Below, piece after piece: positions 1 to 8,406 of a stretch of DNA of 64,000 nt. Positions within the stretch are counted from its first letter, which is position 1. The number at the start of each line of letters is the position of its first letter. Below the pieces are notes generated by a model, which was not told the DNA's origin, did no database searches, and was given only the letters and a program-made list of their open reading frames with translations. The translations under genes and the position numbers were made by a program. Source of the stretch: Candidatus Pantoea formicae (GTDB lineage Bacteria; Pseudomonadota; Gammaproteobacteria; Enterobacterales; Enterobacteriaceae); the NCBI RefSeq assembly GCF_011752625.1, contig NZ_VWXD01000005.1:62001-126000 (forward strand), given 5' to 3'.

Positions 1-2
1 CT

Positions 3-899
3 GACTGGGGCACACAGCTCAAAGCCATTGCCAAAGACACGGGCATCACCGTGCCACAAGACAACAAAAACTCCGGCCAGGCGCTGGCGCAAATGGTGGC
101 GGAGAAAGGCAATCCGGTGGCAGATGTGGTTTATTACGGCGTCAGTTTCGGCATCCAGGCCGACAGCGCGGGCGTCATCACTGGCTATAAGCCCGCCCAC
201 TGGGATGAAATCCCAGCTGGAATGAAAGATCCCAACGGTAAATGGGTAGCGCTGCACTCTGGCACTATGGGCTTTATGGTTAACGTGGATGCATTGGGTG
301 GCGCACCCGTCCCACAATCTTGGGACGATCTGCTCAAACCTGAATACAAAGGGATGATCGGTTACCTCGATCCCGCCAGTGCCTTTGTCGGATATGTGGC
401 TGCTGTGGCCGTTAACCAGGCGAAAGGCGGCAACATGCAGGACTTCACGCCAGCGCTGAACTGGTTCAAGAAACTGCAGGCTAACCAGCCGATCGTACCT
501 AAGCAGACCGCCTATGCGCGTCTGATTTCCGGCGAAATTCCGATCCTGCTCGACTACGACTTCAACGCCTACCGCGCGAAATATAAGGATCATGCCAACG
601 TGGCATTTGTGATCCCGAAAGAGGGCACAGTCACCGTACCTTACGTGATAAGCCTGGTGAAGAATGCGCCGCATGAAGCCAATGGTAAGAAAGTGATCGA
701 CTACGTGCTGTCAGACAAAGGTCAGGCGATCTGGGCAAATGCCTTCCTGCGTCCGGTGCGTACTTCCGCGATGTCTCCTGAAGCCAAGAAGTTCTTCTTA
801 CCAGACAGTGATTATGCTCGCGCTCAAACCGTTGACTATCAACAGATGGCCGATGCGCAGAAAGCCTTCTCTGCTAAGTACCTGAGTGAGATTCACTAA
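3..899 (+). CDS. ABC transporter periplasmic substrate-binding protein (5' end outside window)
   Basis: The reading frame is open from the first bases of the window and ends at TAA 897-899, so 298 residues are visible and the N-terminus with its signal peptide is missing. The sequence has the look of the type-2 periplasmic binding proteins of the Fe(III)/polyamine/phosphonate group (PotD/FbpA-like). It is followed after 2 bases by two permeases and an ATPase, then a phosphodiesterase, so it should capture the operon's substrate in the periplasm. The GTG at 51 is internal to the protein, not its start. The substrate is not evident from sequence; the downstream GpdQ-like enzyme suggests a phosphodiester such as a glycerophosphodiester (inference). 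Confidence 0.85.
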   Translation, partial: DWGTQLKAIAKDTGITVPQDNKNSGQALAQMVAEKGNPVADVVYYGVSFGIQADSAGVITGYKPAHWDEIPAGMKDPNGKWVALHSGTMGFMVNVDALGGAPVPQSWDDLLKPEYKGMIGYLDPASAFVGYVAAVAVNQAKGGNMQDFTPALNWFKKLQANQPIVPKQTAYARLISGEIPILLDYDFNAYRAKYKDHANVAFVIPKEGTVTVPYVISLVKNAPHEANGKKVIDYVLSDKGQAIWANAFLRPVRTSAMSPEAKKFFLPDSDYARAQTVDYQQMADAQKAFSAKYLSEIH

Positions 900-901
900 T
901 T

Positions 902-1759
902 ATGTCGATCTCCGACAACCTGGTGGCTTCACGCCGCCAGGCTCGACGCTTGCCGGGTAGTCGCTGGCTCTGGCTGACGCTGCCCGCACTGCTGTTCTTC
1001 ACTGCGTTTTGGCTGCTGCCGTTTGCTCGGTTACTGCAAATGGGGATGCAGAACGATCGCAGCACGCAGCACAGCGGCTACTGGACGGTGATCAGCCAGC
1101 CAAACTACTTGTTCAGTTTGATGAACACGGTGCTGTTATCTCTGGCTGTGACGTTAGTGACTCTGGTGATTGCCGCGATCGTCGGCTGTTTCCTCGCACG
1201 GCAACGCTTTACGGGACGCGGCACATTATTAGCGCTGCTGACTTTCCCACTGGCTTTTCCTGGCGTGGTAGTGGGGTTTCTGGTGGTGATGCTGGCGGGG
1301 CGTCAGGGATTGCTGGCACAGATCAGCATGAGCCTGGTGCATGAACGCTGGACGTTGGCCTACTCATTGACCGGCCTGTTTATTGGTTATCTCTATTTCT
1401 CGCTGCCGCGCGCCATCGTCACGCTTGTCGCAGCCAGTGAAAAACTCGATCGTTCGCTGGAAGAGGCGGCGCGTTCTCTGGGTGCCAGCCAGTGGCGTAT
1501 TACCTGGGATGTCATCGTACCGGGTTTGCAACCGGCGTTGCTTTCAACCGGAGCACTCTGTTTTGCCACCAGTATGGGCGCCTTTGGCACGGCGTTTACG
1601 CTCGGTACGAATTTAGCCGTGTTGCCGCTGACGATTTATGGCGAATTCACTAACTACGCCAACTTTGCGACGGCAGCAGCTCTCTCAGTGGTGATGGGCG
1701 CGGTGGCGTGGCTGGCGCTGATGTTGGCGCGTCGTGTGGCACATAAGGGGGCGGCATGA
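902..1759 (+). CDS. ABC transporter inner-membrane permease 1
   Basis: 285-residue integral membrane protein with about six hydrophobic segments, the first at residues 21-45. The cytoplasmic EAA loop (EEAARSLGAS, about residues 187-208) is the hallmark of the binding-protein-dependent permease fold and contacts the ATPase. Family resemblance is to the PotB/CysU/PhnU type. It starts 2 bases after the binding-protein stop and overlaps the second permease by 4 bases (ATGA), so the genes are translationally coupled. Substrate unknown. Confidence 0.88.
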   Translation: MSISDNLVASRRQARRLPGSRWLWLTLPALLFFTAFWLLPFARLLQMGMQNDRSTQHSGYWTVISQPNYLFSLMNTVLLSLAVTLVTLVIAAIVGCFLARQRFTGRGTLLALLTFPLAFPGVVVGFLVVMLAGRQGLLAQISMSLVHERWTLAYSLTGLFIGYLYFSLPRAIVTLVAASEKLDRSLEEAARSLGASQWRITWDVIVPGLQPALLSTGALCFATSMGAFGTAFTLGTNLAVLPLTIYGEFTNYANFATAAALSVVMGAVAWLALMLARRVAHKGAA

Positions 1760-2568
1760 ATCGTCGCGGATTGTTTAGCCTGCAATTGCTGGTCACTGCG
1801 CTGACCGCACTGTTCATGATCGTGCCGGTGGTGTTGTCGATGCTCGCCGGCGTGACGAACAACTATTTTATCGGCCTGCGCAGCGGTTTGACCCTGAAAT
1901 GGGTTGAGCAAGTGTGGGAAATGTATGCCGACACCTTCTGGCTTTCGCTACTGATTGCGCTGTTCTGCTTACTGGTCACGTTAGTAATTGGCGTACCCGC
2001 CGCGTGGGGCTTACTGAAAGCGCCCGGCCGCTGGGCTGCGCGTATTGAAGAGTGTCTGATGCTGCCCGTGGCGCTGCCGGGCTTGGCCACCGCACTCGGC
2101 ATTATTCTGCTTTACGGGCAGTTTTCCGCCTTGCGTGATAGCTGGGTATTTATTCTGATTGGTCACGTGCTGTTCACGCTGCCCTTTATGATGCGGCCGG
2201 TGCTGGCAGTGATGCAGGCAGTGGATATGCCGCGGCTGGAAGAGGCCTCTGCCAGTCTGGGTGCCAACCTGTGGCAGCGCTTCTTTACCGTGGTGGTGCC
2301 TAACTGCCGCAACGGCATTCTGGCTGGTGCCTTTATGGTGATTACTTTGTCGGTGGGCGAATTCAACATCACCTGGATGCTGCACACCCCGTTGACTAAA
2401 ACCCTGCCTGTTGGTCTCGCGGACAGCTACGCCTCGATGCGGCTGGAAGTGGGTTCCGCCTATACGTTGATTTTTATTCTGATGATTTTGCCGCTGTTGC
2501 TGATGTTGAATGCGGTGAATCACTGGCTTAACCGCGCGGTTGCGCGCCAAAACAAGGAGGCAGCATGA
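1756..2568 (+). CDS. ABC transporter inner-membrane permease 2
   Basis: 270 residues, about six membrane segments, with an EAA loop (EEASASLGAN, from about residue 162). It forms the heterodimeric channel with the preceding permease. The start ATG overlaps the stop of permease 1 (ATGA) and its own stop overlaps the ATPase start in the same way. It belongs to the PotC/CysW/PhnV-like permeases; the two permeases differ, as is usual in this transporter class. Confidence 0.88.
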   Translation: MNRRGLFSLQLLVTALTALFMIVPVVLSMLAGVTNNYFIGLRSGLTLKWVEQVWEMYADTFWLSLLIALFCLLVTLVIGVPAAWGLLKAPGRWAARIEECLMLPVALPGLATALGIILLYGQFSALRDSWVFILIGHVLFTLPFMMRPVLAVMQAVDMPRLEEASASLGANLWQRFFTVVVPNCRNGILAGAFMVITLSVGEFNITWMLHTPLTKTLPVGLADSYASMRLEVGSAYTLIFILMILPLLLMLNAVNHWLNRAVARQNKEAA

Positions 2569-3554
2569 ATCCTGCGGCCGTTACCGTGACGCTGCGCGGC
2601 TGTTCGCGTCATTTCAACCATCAACTGGCATTGCACCCGCTTGATTTAACCGTGAACCCCGGGGAAACCCTGGTGTTGCTCGGCCCATCTGGCTGTGGCA
2701 AAACCACCACGTTACGCATCATTAGCGGTCTTGAGCGTTGTGATGACGGCGGCGAAGTGTGGTTCGACGATCGCAACGTCACTGCGTTACCGATTGAGAA
2801 GCGCAATGTGGGTATGGTGTTCCAGAACTATGCGCTGTTCCCCAATCTCAACGTGGCAGAGAACGTGGCTTACGGCCTGAAAGTGCAGGGCGTGGCGCGG
2901 GCCGAACGTGAAGCCCGGGTGCAAGAGATGCTGGAACTGGTGGATCTGAGTGCCATGTCGCAACGTAGCATCGATAAGCTGTCCGGTGGGCAGAAACAGC
3001 GCGTGGCACTGGCGCGCGCGCTAGCGGCTCGCCCTAAGGTACTGCTGTTTGATGAGCCTCTGGCGGCGTTGGATGCGCGCTTGCGCGATCGCTTACGTCT
3101 CGAAATCGGCACGCTGCTGAAAAAGCTGGCGATCACCGCTGTGTACGTCACGCACGATCAGCAAGAAGCGATGGCGCTTGGCGATCGTATTGCCGTGATG
3201 GAGCAGGGGAGACTGGTGCAGATCGATACACCACAGAACATTTACCAGCATCCTGCTTCGAAGTTTGTCGCGGATTTTGTGGGTGCCATTAACTGCGTGG
3301 ATGTTGATGCACGGGGTAACGCGCAACGTTTCTGTCGTCCTGAAGATGTGCTGCTCGCCAGTGATAATCGCTATGCGCGGTCTGGCTTTATTGTTGCCAG
3401 TACCTTTTTAGGCGCTTCACAGCGGTTGATGATCGACATCGGACTGGCGACGCCAATTCAGGTCGATCGCCACGCGCGTGAAGCCTGGCATGCTGGGCAA
3501 CCGGTGAGCTGGACATTGGCGCAGGACGCCGCACTCCAATTTTCTGCATCCTGA
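2565..3554 (+). CDS. ABC transporter ATP-binding protein
   Basis: 329 residues. Walker A (GPSGCGKT) lies at residues 40-47, the ABC signature LSGGQ at 139-143 and Walker B (LLFDEP) around 160-165. A C-terminal extension after about residue 240 resembles the TOBE-type regulatory domain of the PotA/UgpC/CysA group. It powers import through the two permeases encoded immediately upstream, overlapping the second by ATGA. The next gene, a phosphodiesterase, begins 11 bases downstream and is very probably in the same transcript. Confidence 0.9.
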   Translation: MNPAAVTVTLRGCSRHFNHQLALHPLDLTVNPGETLVLLGPSGCGKTTTLRIISGLERCDDGGEVWFDDRNVTALPIEKRNVGMVFQNYALFPNLNVAENVAYGLKVQGVARAEREARVQEMLELVDLSAMSQRSIDKLSGGQKQRVALARALAARPKVLLFDEPLAALDARLRDRLRLEIGTLLKKLAITAVYVTHDQQEAMALGDRIAVMEQGRLVQIDTPQNIYQHPASKFVADFVGAINCVDVDARGNAQRFCRPEDVLLASDNRYARSGFIVASTFLGASQRLMIDIGLATPIQVDRHAREAWHAGQPVSWTLAQDAALQFSAS

Positions 3555-3565
3555 GGAAGAGATTC

Positions 3566-4396
3566 GTGTCTGAAGCATTGACGCTGATTGCGCAAATTAG
3601 TGACTTACACATTAAGGCGAATGGTCGCCTGTCGTACAAAAAGGTCGATACCCAGGCTGCGCTGCTGCGGGTTATCGATACCTTGAATCGTTTGTTGCCG
3701 CGTCCGGATATAGTGGTGATCACCGGTGACTTAGTGGATTTTGGCACCGCAGAGGAGTATCAAACGCTGCGCACCGCACTACGCCGCCTGCAGCTGCCCT
3801 ATATGTTGATGGCCGGCAACCATGACGATCGCCAGCAATTACGTGCGGCCTTTCCGGATCATCACTATCTGCAACGCGGCGAAACGCTGAACTGGCAAAC
3901 GCGAGTGAAAGGTGTGCAACTGCTGGCGTTGGATTCCAGTGTGCCGCAACAGCCTTGGGGCTATGTGGATGAGGCTCAGTTGGTCTGGCTTGAGGACCAG
4001 CTCGCGCGTGAGCCGCAACTGCCGACCATGGTGATGTTGCATCATCCCCCTGTGATGTCCGGCATCGGTCATATGGACAAGCAGCCACTGCGTAACCCAG
4101 AGGCGTTGGCGAAAATCATCAGTCAACATCCGCAGGTGGAGCGCGTGCTAAGTGGCCATTTACACCGTTCAATCCAGGCGAGATTTGCCGGGACTTTAGT
4201 CTCTGTTGCACCCGGTGTTTCGCATCAGGTGGCGTTTGATTTGTCTGAAAATGGCCCGGCCAATTTTGTGTTGGAACCACCAGGATTCTTGCTGCATCGC
4301 TGGCATCCTCAGCAGGGAATGACCACACATCTCTGCGCGATTGGCGATTATCCTGGCCCATGGCCGTTTTATGATGCTAATGGACTGATCGATTAG
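3566..4396 (+). CDS. GpdQ-like metallophosphodiesterase (cyclic-AMP/glycerophosphodiesterase family)
   Basis: 276 residues, starting at GTG 3566 behind a GAGGAAGAG ribosome-binding site. It carries the calcineurin-like metallophosphoesterase signatures in order: D13-x-H15, GD55, GNH (N85-H86), the HHPP motif around 159-162 and GHLH (H198, H200), so both metal sites look intact. Overall it resembles the Enterobacter GpdQ glycerophosphodiesterase, including the C-terminal YPGPWPFYD stretch, more than housekeeping CpdA. No signal peptide is visible, so it should act in the cytoplasm on substrate delivered by the ABC importer upstream. Probable role: hydrolysis of an imported phosphodiester for phosphate or glycerol-3-phosphate. 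Substrate is inferred, not shown. Confidence 0.85.
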   Translation: MSEALTLIAQISDLHIKANGRLSYKKVDTQAALLRVIDTLNRLLPRPDIVVITGDLVDFGTAEEYQTLRTALRRLQLPYMLMAGNHDDRQQLRAAFPDHHYLQRGETLNWQTRVKGVQLLALDSSVPQQPWGYVDEAQLVWLEDQLAREPQLPTMVMLHHPPVMSGIGHMDKQPLRNPEALAKIISQHPQVERVLSGHLHRSIQARFAGTLVSVAPGVSHQVAFDLSENGPANFVLEPPGFLLHRWHPQQGMTTHLCAIGDYPGPWPFYDANGLID

Positions 4397-4420
4397 CGCC
4401 ACTGTTTTGCTGATTTTTTA

Positions 4421-4527
4421 CGCGTGCCTGACAGCTTGATCTGTGATCCGCTTGGCTTGTGGGTGTACAATTGGCGGTTCCCTCACCAGGGCAAGCTAAT
4501 CCAACTATAACAAGAGTCAGGCACGCG
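4421..4527 (+). promoter_or_regulatory. Nested inverted repeat / candidate structured RNA leader of the diguanylate cyclase gene
   Basis: A perfect 12-bp inverted repeat (CGCGTGCCTGAC at 4421-4432, GTCAGGCACGCG at 4516-4527) encloses a second nested pair (AGCTTG 4433-4438 with CAAGCT 4492-4497) and a third (CCGC 4448-4451 with GCGG 4474-4477). Transcribed from upstream, this would fold into one extended helix ending just before the small ORF and the cyclase start. The right arm of the outer helix carries an AGG that could serve as ribosome-binding site for the small ORF at 4533. No known riboswitch consensus was recognised. It could instead be an operator or a small mobile repeat. Confidence 0.5.
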
Positions 4528-4532
4528 AATTT

Positions 4533-4568
4533 ATGAACCTATTCATCAGGGCGGCTGCGTCATGCTGA
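4533..4568 (+). CDS. Possible 11-codon leader ORF overlapping the diguanylate cyclase start
   Basis: ATG at 4533 opens an 11-codon frame (begins MNLFIR) ending at TGA 4566-4568, overlapping the cyclase ATG at 4562 by 7 bases. Its only ribosome-binding-site-like sequence is in the right arm of the leader helix. Its placement would allow translational coupling, but nothing proves it is translated. Confidence 0.25.
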   Translation: MNLFIRAAASC

Positions 4569-6154
4569 TGCGCATCCGGCCAAAAACCGATCTGCGCACG
4601 CTGATCGCGCTGTTGGCTATCACCAGTATCGTGATCACACTTGCCAATACGTTGTATGCCACCTGGCGTGTACAGCGTATGGTGCTGATCGAAAGCACGC
4701 TTGAGGCGAACCGCGCGTACGCGACCAAACTGGCGGCAACCACTGAAGTTTTCTTCCAGCTTGCGCAGTCTCAGCTGCATTACAGCGCCAATCAATTGGG
4801 TAAAGATTTTGATAACCCCGAACTCGCACAGCAGGAAGTGAATCGCTTGCGCGAGCAAACCAGCAGCTTTAACTCGGTGGCCGTGGTGGACAGTAATGGT
4901 TTAGTGAAAGCCATTTCTCCCGAGTCGCTGATGCTGAAAGGCATGCAACTCACCAGCCAGGCTTCGCGCGAAGCGTTGGTACAGCGTCAGCCGATGGTGA
5001 GTAAACCCACTATCTCGGCGGCAAATAACCTGATTGTCTTTGTCTCTTGGCCCATTTGGAGCAATGACGGGCGCTACCTCGGTTATGTCGGTGGCACCAT
5101 CTATCTGAAGAAAAAAAGCATTCTCAACGCATTACTCGGCGAGCAGTTCTACCGGGATGGCACGCATGTCTATGTGTTGGATCGTAATAATCAGGTACTG
5201 TATCACCAGAACAGTCAGTTAATTGGCAAGACAGTGTCGGCTATCGTCAGCGACCAGGCGCGCCAAGAGAGCACTAATGGTGAAGTGCAGCTGACGGAAG
5301 AGGGCACTGCAAAGCTGGCGGGATATGCCATTGTGCCTACCACGGGCTGGATGGTGGTCGCGCTTAAACCCACGGATGTCACATTACAACCGCTTTCTGG
5401 CCTGTTATTAAAGGTGCTGAAAAACTCGGTACCGTTCGCGTTGCTGACCTTATTAATGGCGGTTATTTTTGCGCGTTTGATTGCACTGCCACTGTGGCAA
5501 CTGGCGCGTAAAGCCAGCCAGATGGATACCCAAGGGGTCTCTGGCGAAATTGGCGGAATTCGTGCGTGGTACTTTGAAGCGGCACAGGTGAAACGGGCAT
5601 TATTAACCGGTATTGGTTTAGTCCAGGACAAGATTGGCCGTCTAAAATCGGAAGTGCAAACGGACCCCATGACCGGTCTGTTGAACCGTCGTGGTTTGAG
5701 CGCGGTACTGGACTACTTCACCACCATGCATCAGCCCTTTGCCGTACTGGCATTGGATATCGACCATTTTAAGCGCGTGAACGACAATTTCGGCCATGAT
5801 GTGGGTGATGCAGTGATTAAACACGTGGCCAACACATTGCGAGCCAGCGCCCGTCAGACGGATGTGGTCTGCCGCAACGGTGGCGAGGAGTTCCTGATGC
5901 TGCTGCCTGCTACGTCCACTGAAGAGGCGCGGGTGATCGCCGAGCGAGTACGCACCAGCATTGCTGAAAACTGGGTGGATCATGTGGGGCACATTACGCT
6001 GTCGGTGGGGGTTGCTCTGTGGGACACCGAACACAACACGCAAGAACAAAGTCTCAAGCAAGCGGACGCTGCGTTGTATCAGGCAAAAAACGCGGGACGT
6101 AACTGTGTGATGATTGCCGGTCAGAATGCGTTGGTGAGTAGCATCACGCGGTAA
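4562..6154 (+). CDS. Membrane-anchored sensor diguanylate cyclase (GGDEF)
   Basis: 530 residues. Membrane segment near residues 12-30, a periplasmic sensor region of about 250 residues of dCache type, a second membrane segment around 285-308, a short linker, then a GGDEF domain. The active site reads GGEEF at residues 440-444. An intact inhibitory I-site RxxD (R431, D434) sits exactly five residues upstream, so product inhibition by cyclic di-GMP is expected. It makes c-di-GMP from two GTP at the inner membrane in response to an unknown periplasmic signal. The ATG at 4562 has AGGG 10 bases upstream; ATG 4568 is an alternative. No EAL domain. It stands alone between the importer operon and convergent bcp. 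Confidence 0.9.
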   Translation: MLMRIRPKTDLRTLIALLAITSIVITLANTLYATWRVQRMVLIESTLEANRAYATKLAATTEVFFQLAQSQLHYSANQLGKDFDNPELAQQEVNRLREQTSSFNSVAVVDSNGLVKAISPESLMLKGMQLTSQASREALVQRQPMVSKPTISAANNLIVFVSWPIWSNDGRYLGYVGGTIYLKKKSILNALLGEQFYRDGTHVYVLDRNNQVLYHQNSQLIGKTVSAIVSDQARQESTNGEVQLTEEGTAKLAGYAIVPTTGWMVVALKPTDVTLQPLSGLLLKVLKNSVPFALLTLLMAVIFARLIALPLWQLARKASQMDTQGVSGEIGGIRAWYFEAAQVKRALLTGIGLVQDKIGRLKSEVQTDPMTGLLNRRGLSAVLDYFTTMHQPFAVLALDIDHFKRVNDNFGHDVGDAVIKHVANTLRASARQTDVVCRNGGEEFLMLLPATSTEEARVIAERVRTSIAENWVDHVGHITLSVGVALWDTEHNTQEQSLKQADAALYQAKNAGRNCVMIAGQNALVSSITR

Positions 6155-6168
6155 CGAAGGTTTAAGAA

Positions 6169-6191
6169 ACGGGTGCACGCTGTGCACCCGT
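6169..6191 (-). terminator. Stem-loop between the diguanylate cyclase gene and bcp
   Basis: Perfect 10-bp arms (ACGGGTGCAC / GTGCACCCGT) with a 3-base loop lie between two convergent genes. Read on the minus strand the stem is followed by TTTCTTAAA, so it best fits a terminator for bcp. Confidence 0.6.
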
Positions 6192-6197
6192 GGTGTA

Positions 6198-6665
6198 TCA
6201 GGCAGACTTCAGATAATCCAGCACGATATCGTGGTGGTTCGATGTTTTGAAATCATCAAACACTTTCTCAACCTTGCCGTTGCTATCAATCAGGAAGCTG
6301 ATGCGGTGAATGCCGTCATAGGTTTTCCCCATAAAGGTCTTTTCACCCCAGACACCGAACTGCTCACACACTTGATGATCTTCATCAGATAACAGCGTGA
6401 AGTTCAGCACTTCTTTCTCGGCGAAGCGCGACAGTTTTTCAGGTTTATCGGTGCTGATACCCAAGACTTCTACGCCGACTGTTTTCAACGCATCCATGTT
6501 GTCGCGCAGGCCACAGGCCTGAACGGTGCAACCCGGCGTCATGGCTTTCGGATAGAAATAGACCAGAACGCGCTGTCCCTGGAAGTCGGCCAAATTTACT
6601 TGTTCGCCGTCCTGATCGGGCAAGCTAAATTTCGGTGCGGTATCACCGGCTTTCAGTGGATTCAT
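6198..6665 (-). CDS. bcp: Thioredoxin-dependent peroxiredoxin Bcp
   Basis: 155 residues, near-identical through most of its length to E. coli Bcp. The peroxidatic cysteine C46 and resolving C51 are present in TPGCTVQAC. It reduces hydrogen peroxide and organic hydroperoxides in the cytoplasm with thioredoxin as donor. The start chosen is the ATG at 6665 (MNPLKAGD), behind GGAGAG; the frame stays open for 23 more codons upstream, but that extension has no homology. gcvR lies just upstream on the same strand, as in E. coli. Confidence 0.96.
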   Translation of the reverse strand: MNPLKAGDTAPKFSLPDQDGEQVNLADFQGQRVLVYFYPKAMTPGCTVQACGLRDNMDALKTVGVEVLGISTDKPEKLSRFAEKEVLNFTLLSDEDHQVCEQFGVWGEKTFMGKTYDGIHRISFLIDSNGKVEKVFDDFKTSNHHDIVLDYLKSA

Positions 6666-6803
6666 CACAACTCTCCATTTTTCTTTATGCTGTGGGTTAT
6701 ACACCATGAAGGCAAAAACGCCTGTGAGTGTCACCCTCTGGGTTATTTCACTACAAGGTATGCCAATGCGACAGAGTGTGTGGAGAAATAACCCGGATTT
6801 TGA

Positions 6804-7370
6804 CTACAGAGTACTGTGGCTCTCGTCGGTGACACTATAAAGACGAATCGAGCCTTGTGCATGCAGTTCTTCACACAGTTTGTTGAAGGCTTGTTCAAAC
6901 GGTGCGCTGGCCTGGTTATCCGGGCTGTGGGCGGTCATCTGAATATAGAGTGTAGGAGGCACACCATCCTGTGCTGGCTTAATGCGTGAAACCAGTTCAG
7001 CGATATTCATCTGATGTTTATCGAACAGGTCAGTAAAGCGCTCAATGATGTGGGGTGAATCTGGCACTTCCACTTGCACCCATACCGTGGCGGGCATCGG
7101 CGGGGTAATGCGCGCATTGGTGCGCTTCATCACAATCAGCAGCTCCAGCTCGGCACCTTTCATGGGGAGTGTGGATTCAATCAGGGTAATCGCGTTCCAG
7201 CTTCCTGAGAGTAGCATGATAAAGGTGAACTCATCACCGAGCATCGCCAAACGGCTATCTTCGATGTTGCAACCACAGCTACTGACATGGCGAGTGATGG
7301 TGTTGACGATTCCCGGACGATCAACGCCCAGTGCGGTGATCACCAAATGGTGAGGCTGTAACTGCGACAA
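6804..7370 (-). CDS. gcvR: Glycine cleavage system transcriptional repressor GcvR
   Basis: About 188 residues with two ACT domains (roughly 5-85 and 95-170), the second starting near VWVQVEVPDSPH. In E. coli GcvR binds glycine and antagonises GcvA at the gcvTHP promoter by protein contact, without a DNA-binding domain of its own. The start needs a decision. The TTG at 7368-7370 aligns with the E. coli N-terminus and has AGGAA 8 bases upstream. An in-frame ATG at 7403 has no ribosome-binding site and would add 11 unconserved residues. The gene is divergent from dapA. Confidence 0.93.
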   Translation of the reverse strand: MSQLQPHHLVITALGVDRPGIVNTITRHVSSCGCNIEDSRLAMLGDEFTFIMLLSGSWNAITLIESTLPMKGAELELLIVMKRTNARITPPMPATVWVQVEVPDSPHIIERFTDLFDKHQMNIAELVSRIKPAQDGVPPTLYIQMTAHSPDNQASAPFEQAFNKLCEELHAQGSIRLYSVTDESHSTL

Positions 7371-7513
7371 AATGGCGTTTCCTGTACGTTCGCTAATAAC
7401 CATAAGGTAAACATAAAAAAAACTGCTGACAAGGGCAGGAATGGCTTGGCTCGCTTGCTTTTCTTTCGGGGTAAAACGTAACATGAGGCACTTGTTTGTC
7501 GAGGGGATAGCCC

Positions 7514-8392
7514 ATGTTCACCGGAAGTATTGTTGCGCTCATTACGCCAATGAATGAAAAAGGCAATGTCTGCCGCGAGAGTTTGAAAAAACTGATTGAT
7601 TATCATGTTGCCAGCGGCACTGCGGCAATTGTTTCTGTTGGCACCACCGGCGAATCTGCCACCCTCAGCCATGAAGAACATGGTGATGTGGTGATGCAGA
7701 CGCTGGAGCTGGCTGATGGTCGTATTCCGGTTATCGCTGGAACCGGCGCCAATGCCACTGCTGAAGGTATCTCTCTCACTAAGCGCTTTACTGGCACCGG
7801 TGTGGTGGGTTGTCTGACGGTGACGCCTTACTACAATCGTCCGACTCAGGAAGGTTTGTTCCAGCACTTCAAAGCGATTGCTGAAAGCACCGACCTGCCG
7901 CAGATGCTGTATAACGTGCCTTCTCGTACCGGTTGCGACATGTTGCCGGAAACCGTTGCCCGCCTGGCTGAAATTAAAAATATTATCGGAATTAAAGAGG
8001 CCACCGGGAACTTATCGCGCATTACTCAGATCCAAGAGCTGGTTAATGATGAGTTCATTATCGTTAGCGGCGATGACGCCACAGCGTTAGACTCCATGCA
8101 ACTGGGCGGCAAAGGCGTAATCTCGGTTACGGCCAACATTGCAGCGCGTGAAATGGTTGAACTCTGTGCGCTGGCGCAACAGGGGCAATTTGCTGAAGCG
8201 CGTCGCCTGAATCAGCGTCTGATGCACCTGCACCAGACGCTTTTCTGTGAACCGAATCCAATCCCGGTTAAATGGGCAGCGAAACAGCTAGGATTAATCG
8301 CAGATGACACGCTGCGCTTGCCGATGACGCCACTGACTGAAGCCGGTCAGGCGAAAACGGCCCAAGCGCTGATCAAAGCGGGTCTGCGATAA
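7514..8392 (+). CDS. dapA: 4-hydroxy-tetrahydrodipicolinate synthase DapA
   Basis: 292 residues, the same length as E. coli DapA and collinear with it. Schiff-base lysine K161 (IIGIKEATG) and the GTTGES and YNVPSRTG motifs are present. It condenses pyruvate with aspartate semialdehyde, the committed step to diaminopimelate and lysine, and in E. coli is feedback-inhibited by lysine. ATG at 7514. bamC follows after 14 bases, so the two are co-transcribed. dapE of the same pathway lies 6 kb downstream. Confidence 0.98.
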   Translation: MFTGSIVALITPMNEKGNVCRESLKKLIDYHVASGTAAIVSVGTTGESATLSHEEHGDVVMQTLELADGRIPVIAGTGANATAEGISLTKRFTGTGVVGCLTVTPYYNRPTQEGLFQHFKAIAESTDLPQMLYNVPSRTGCDMLPETVARLAEIKNIIGIKEATGNLSRITQIQELVNDEFIIVSGDDATALDSMQLGGKGVISVTANIAAREMVELCALAQQGQFAEARRLNQRLMHLHQTLFCEPNPIPVKWAAKQLGLIADDTLRLPMTPLTEAGQAKTAQALIKAGLR

Positions 8393-8406
8393 ATTAGGGA
8401 GAATCA

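Noticed and set aside
2011..2550. 179-codon minus-strand frame opposite the second ABC permease
   Set aside because: His/Gln-rich antisense translation, the usual product of reading a membrane-protein gene backwards; no start signal or homology.
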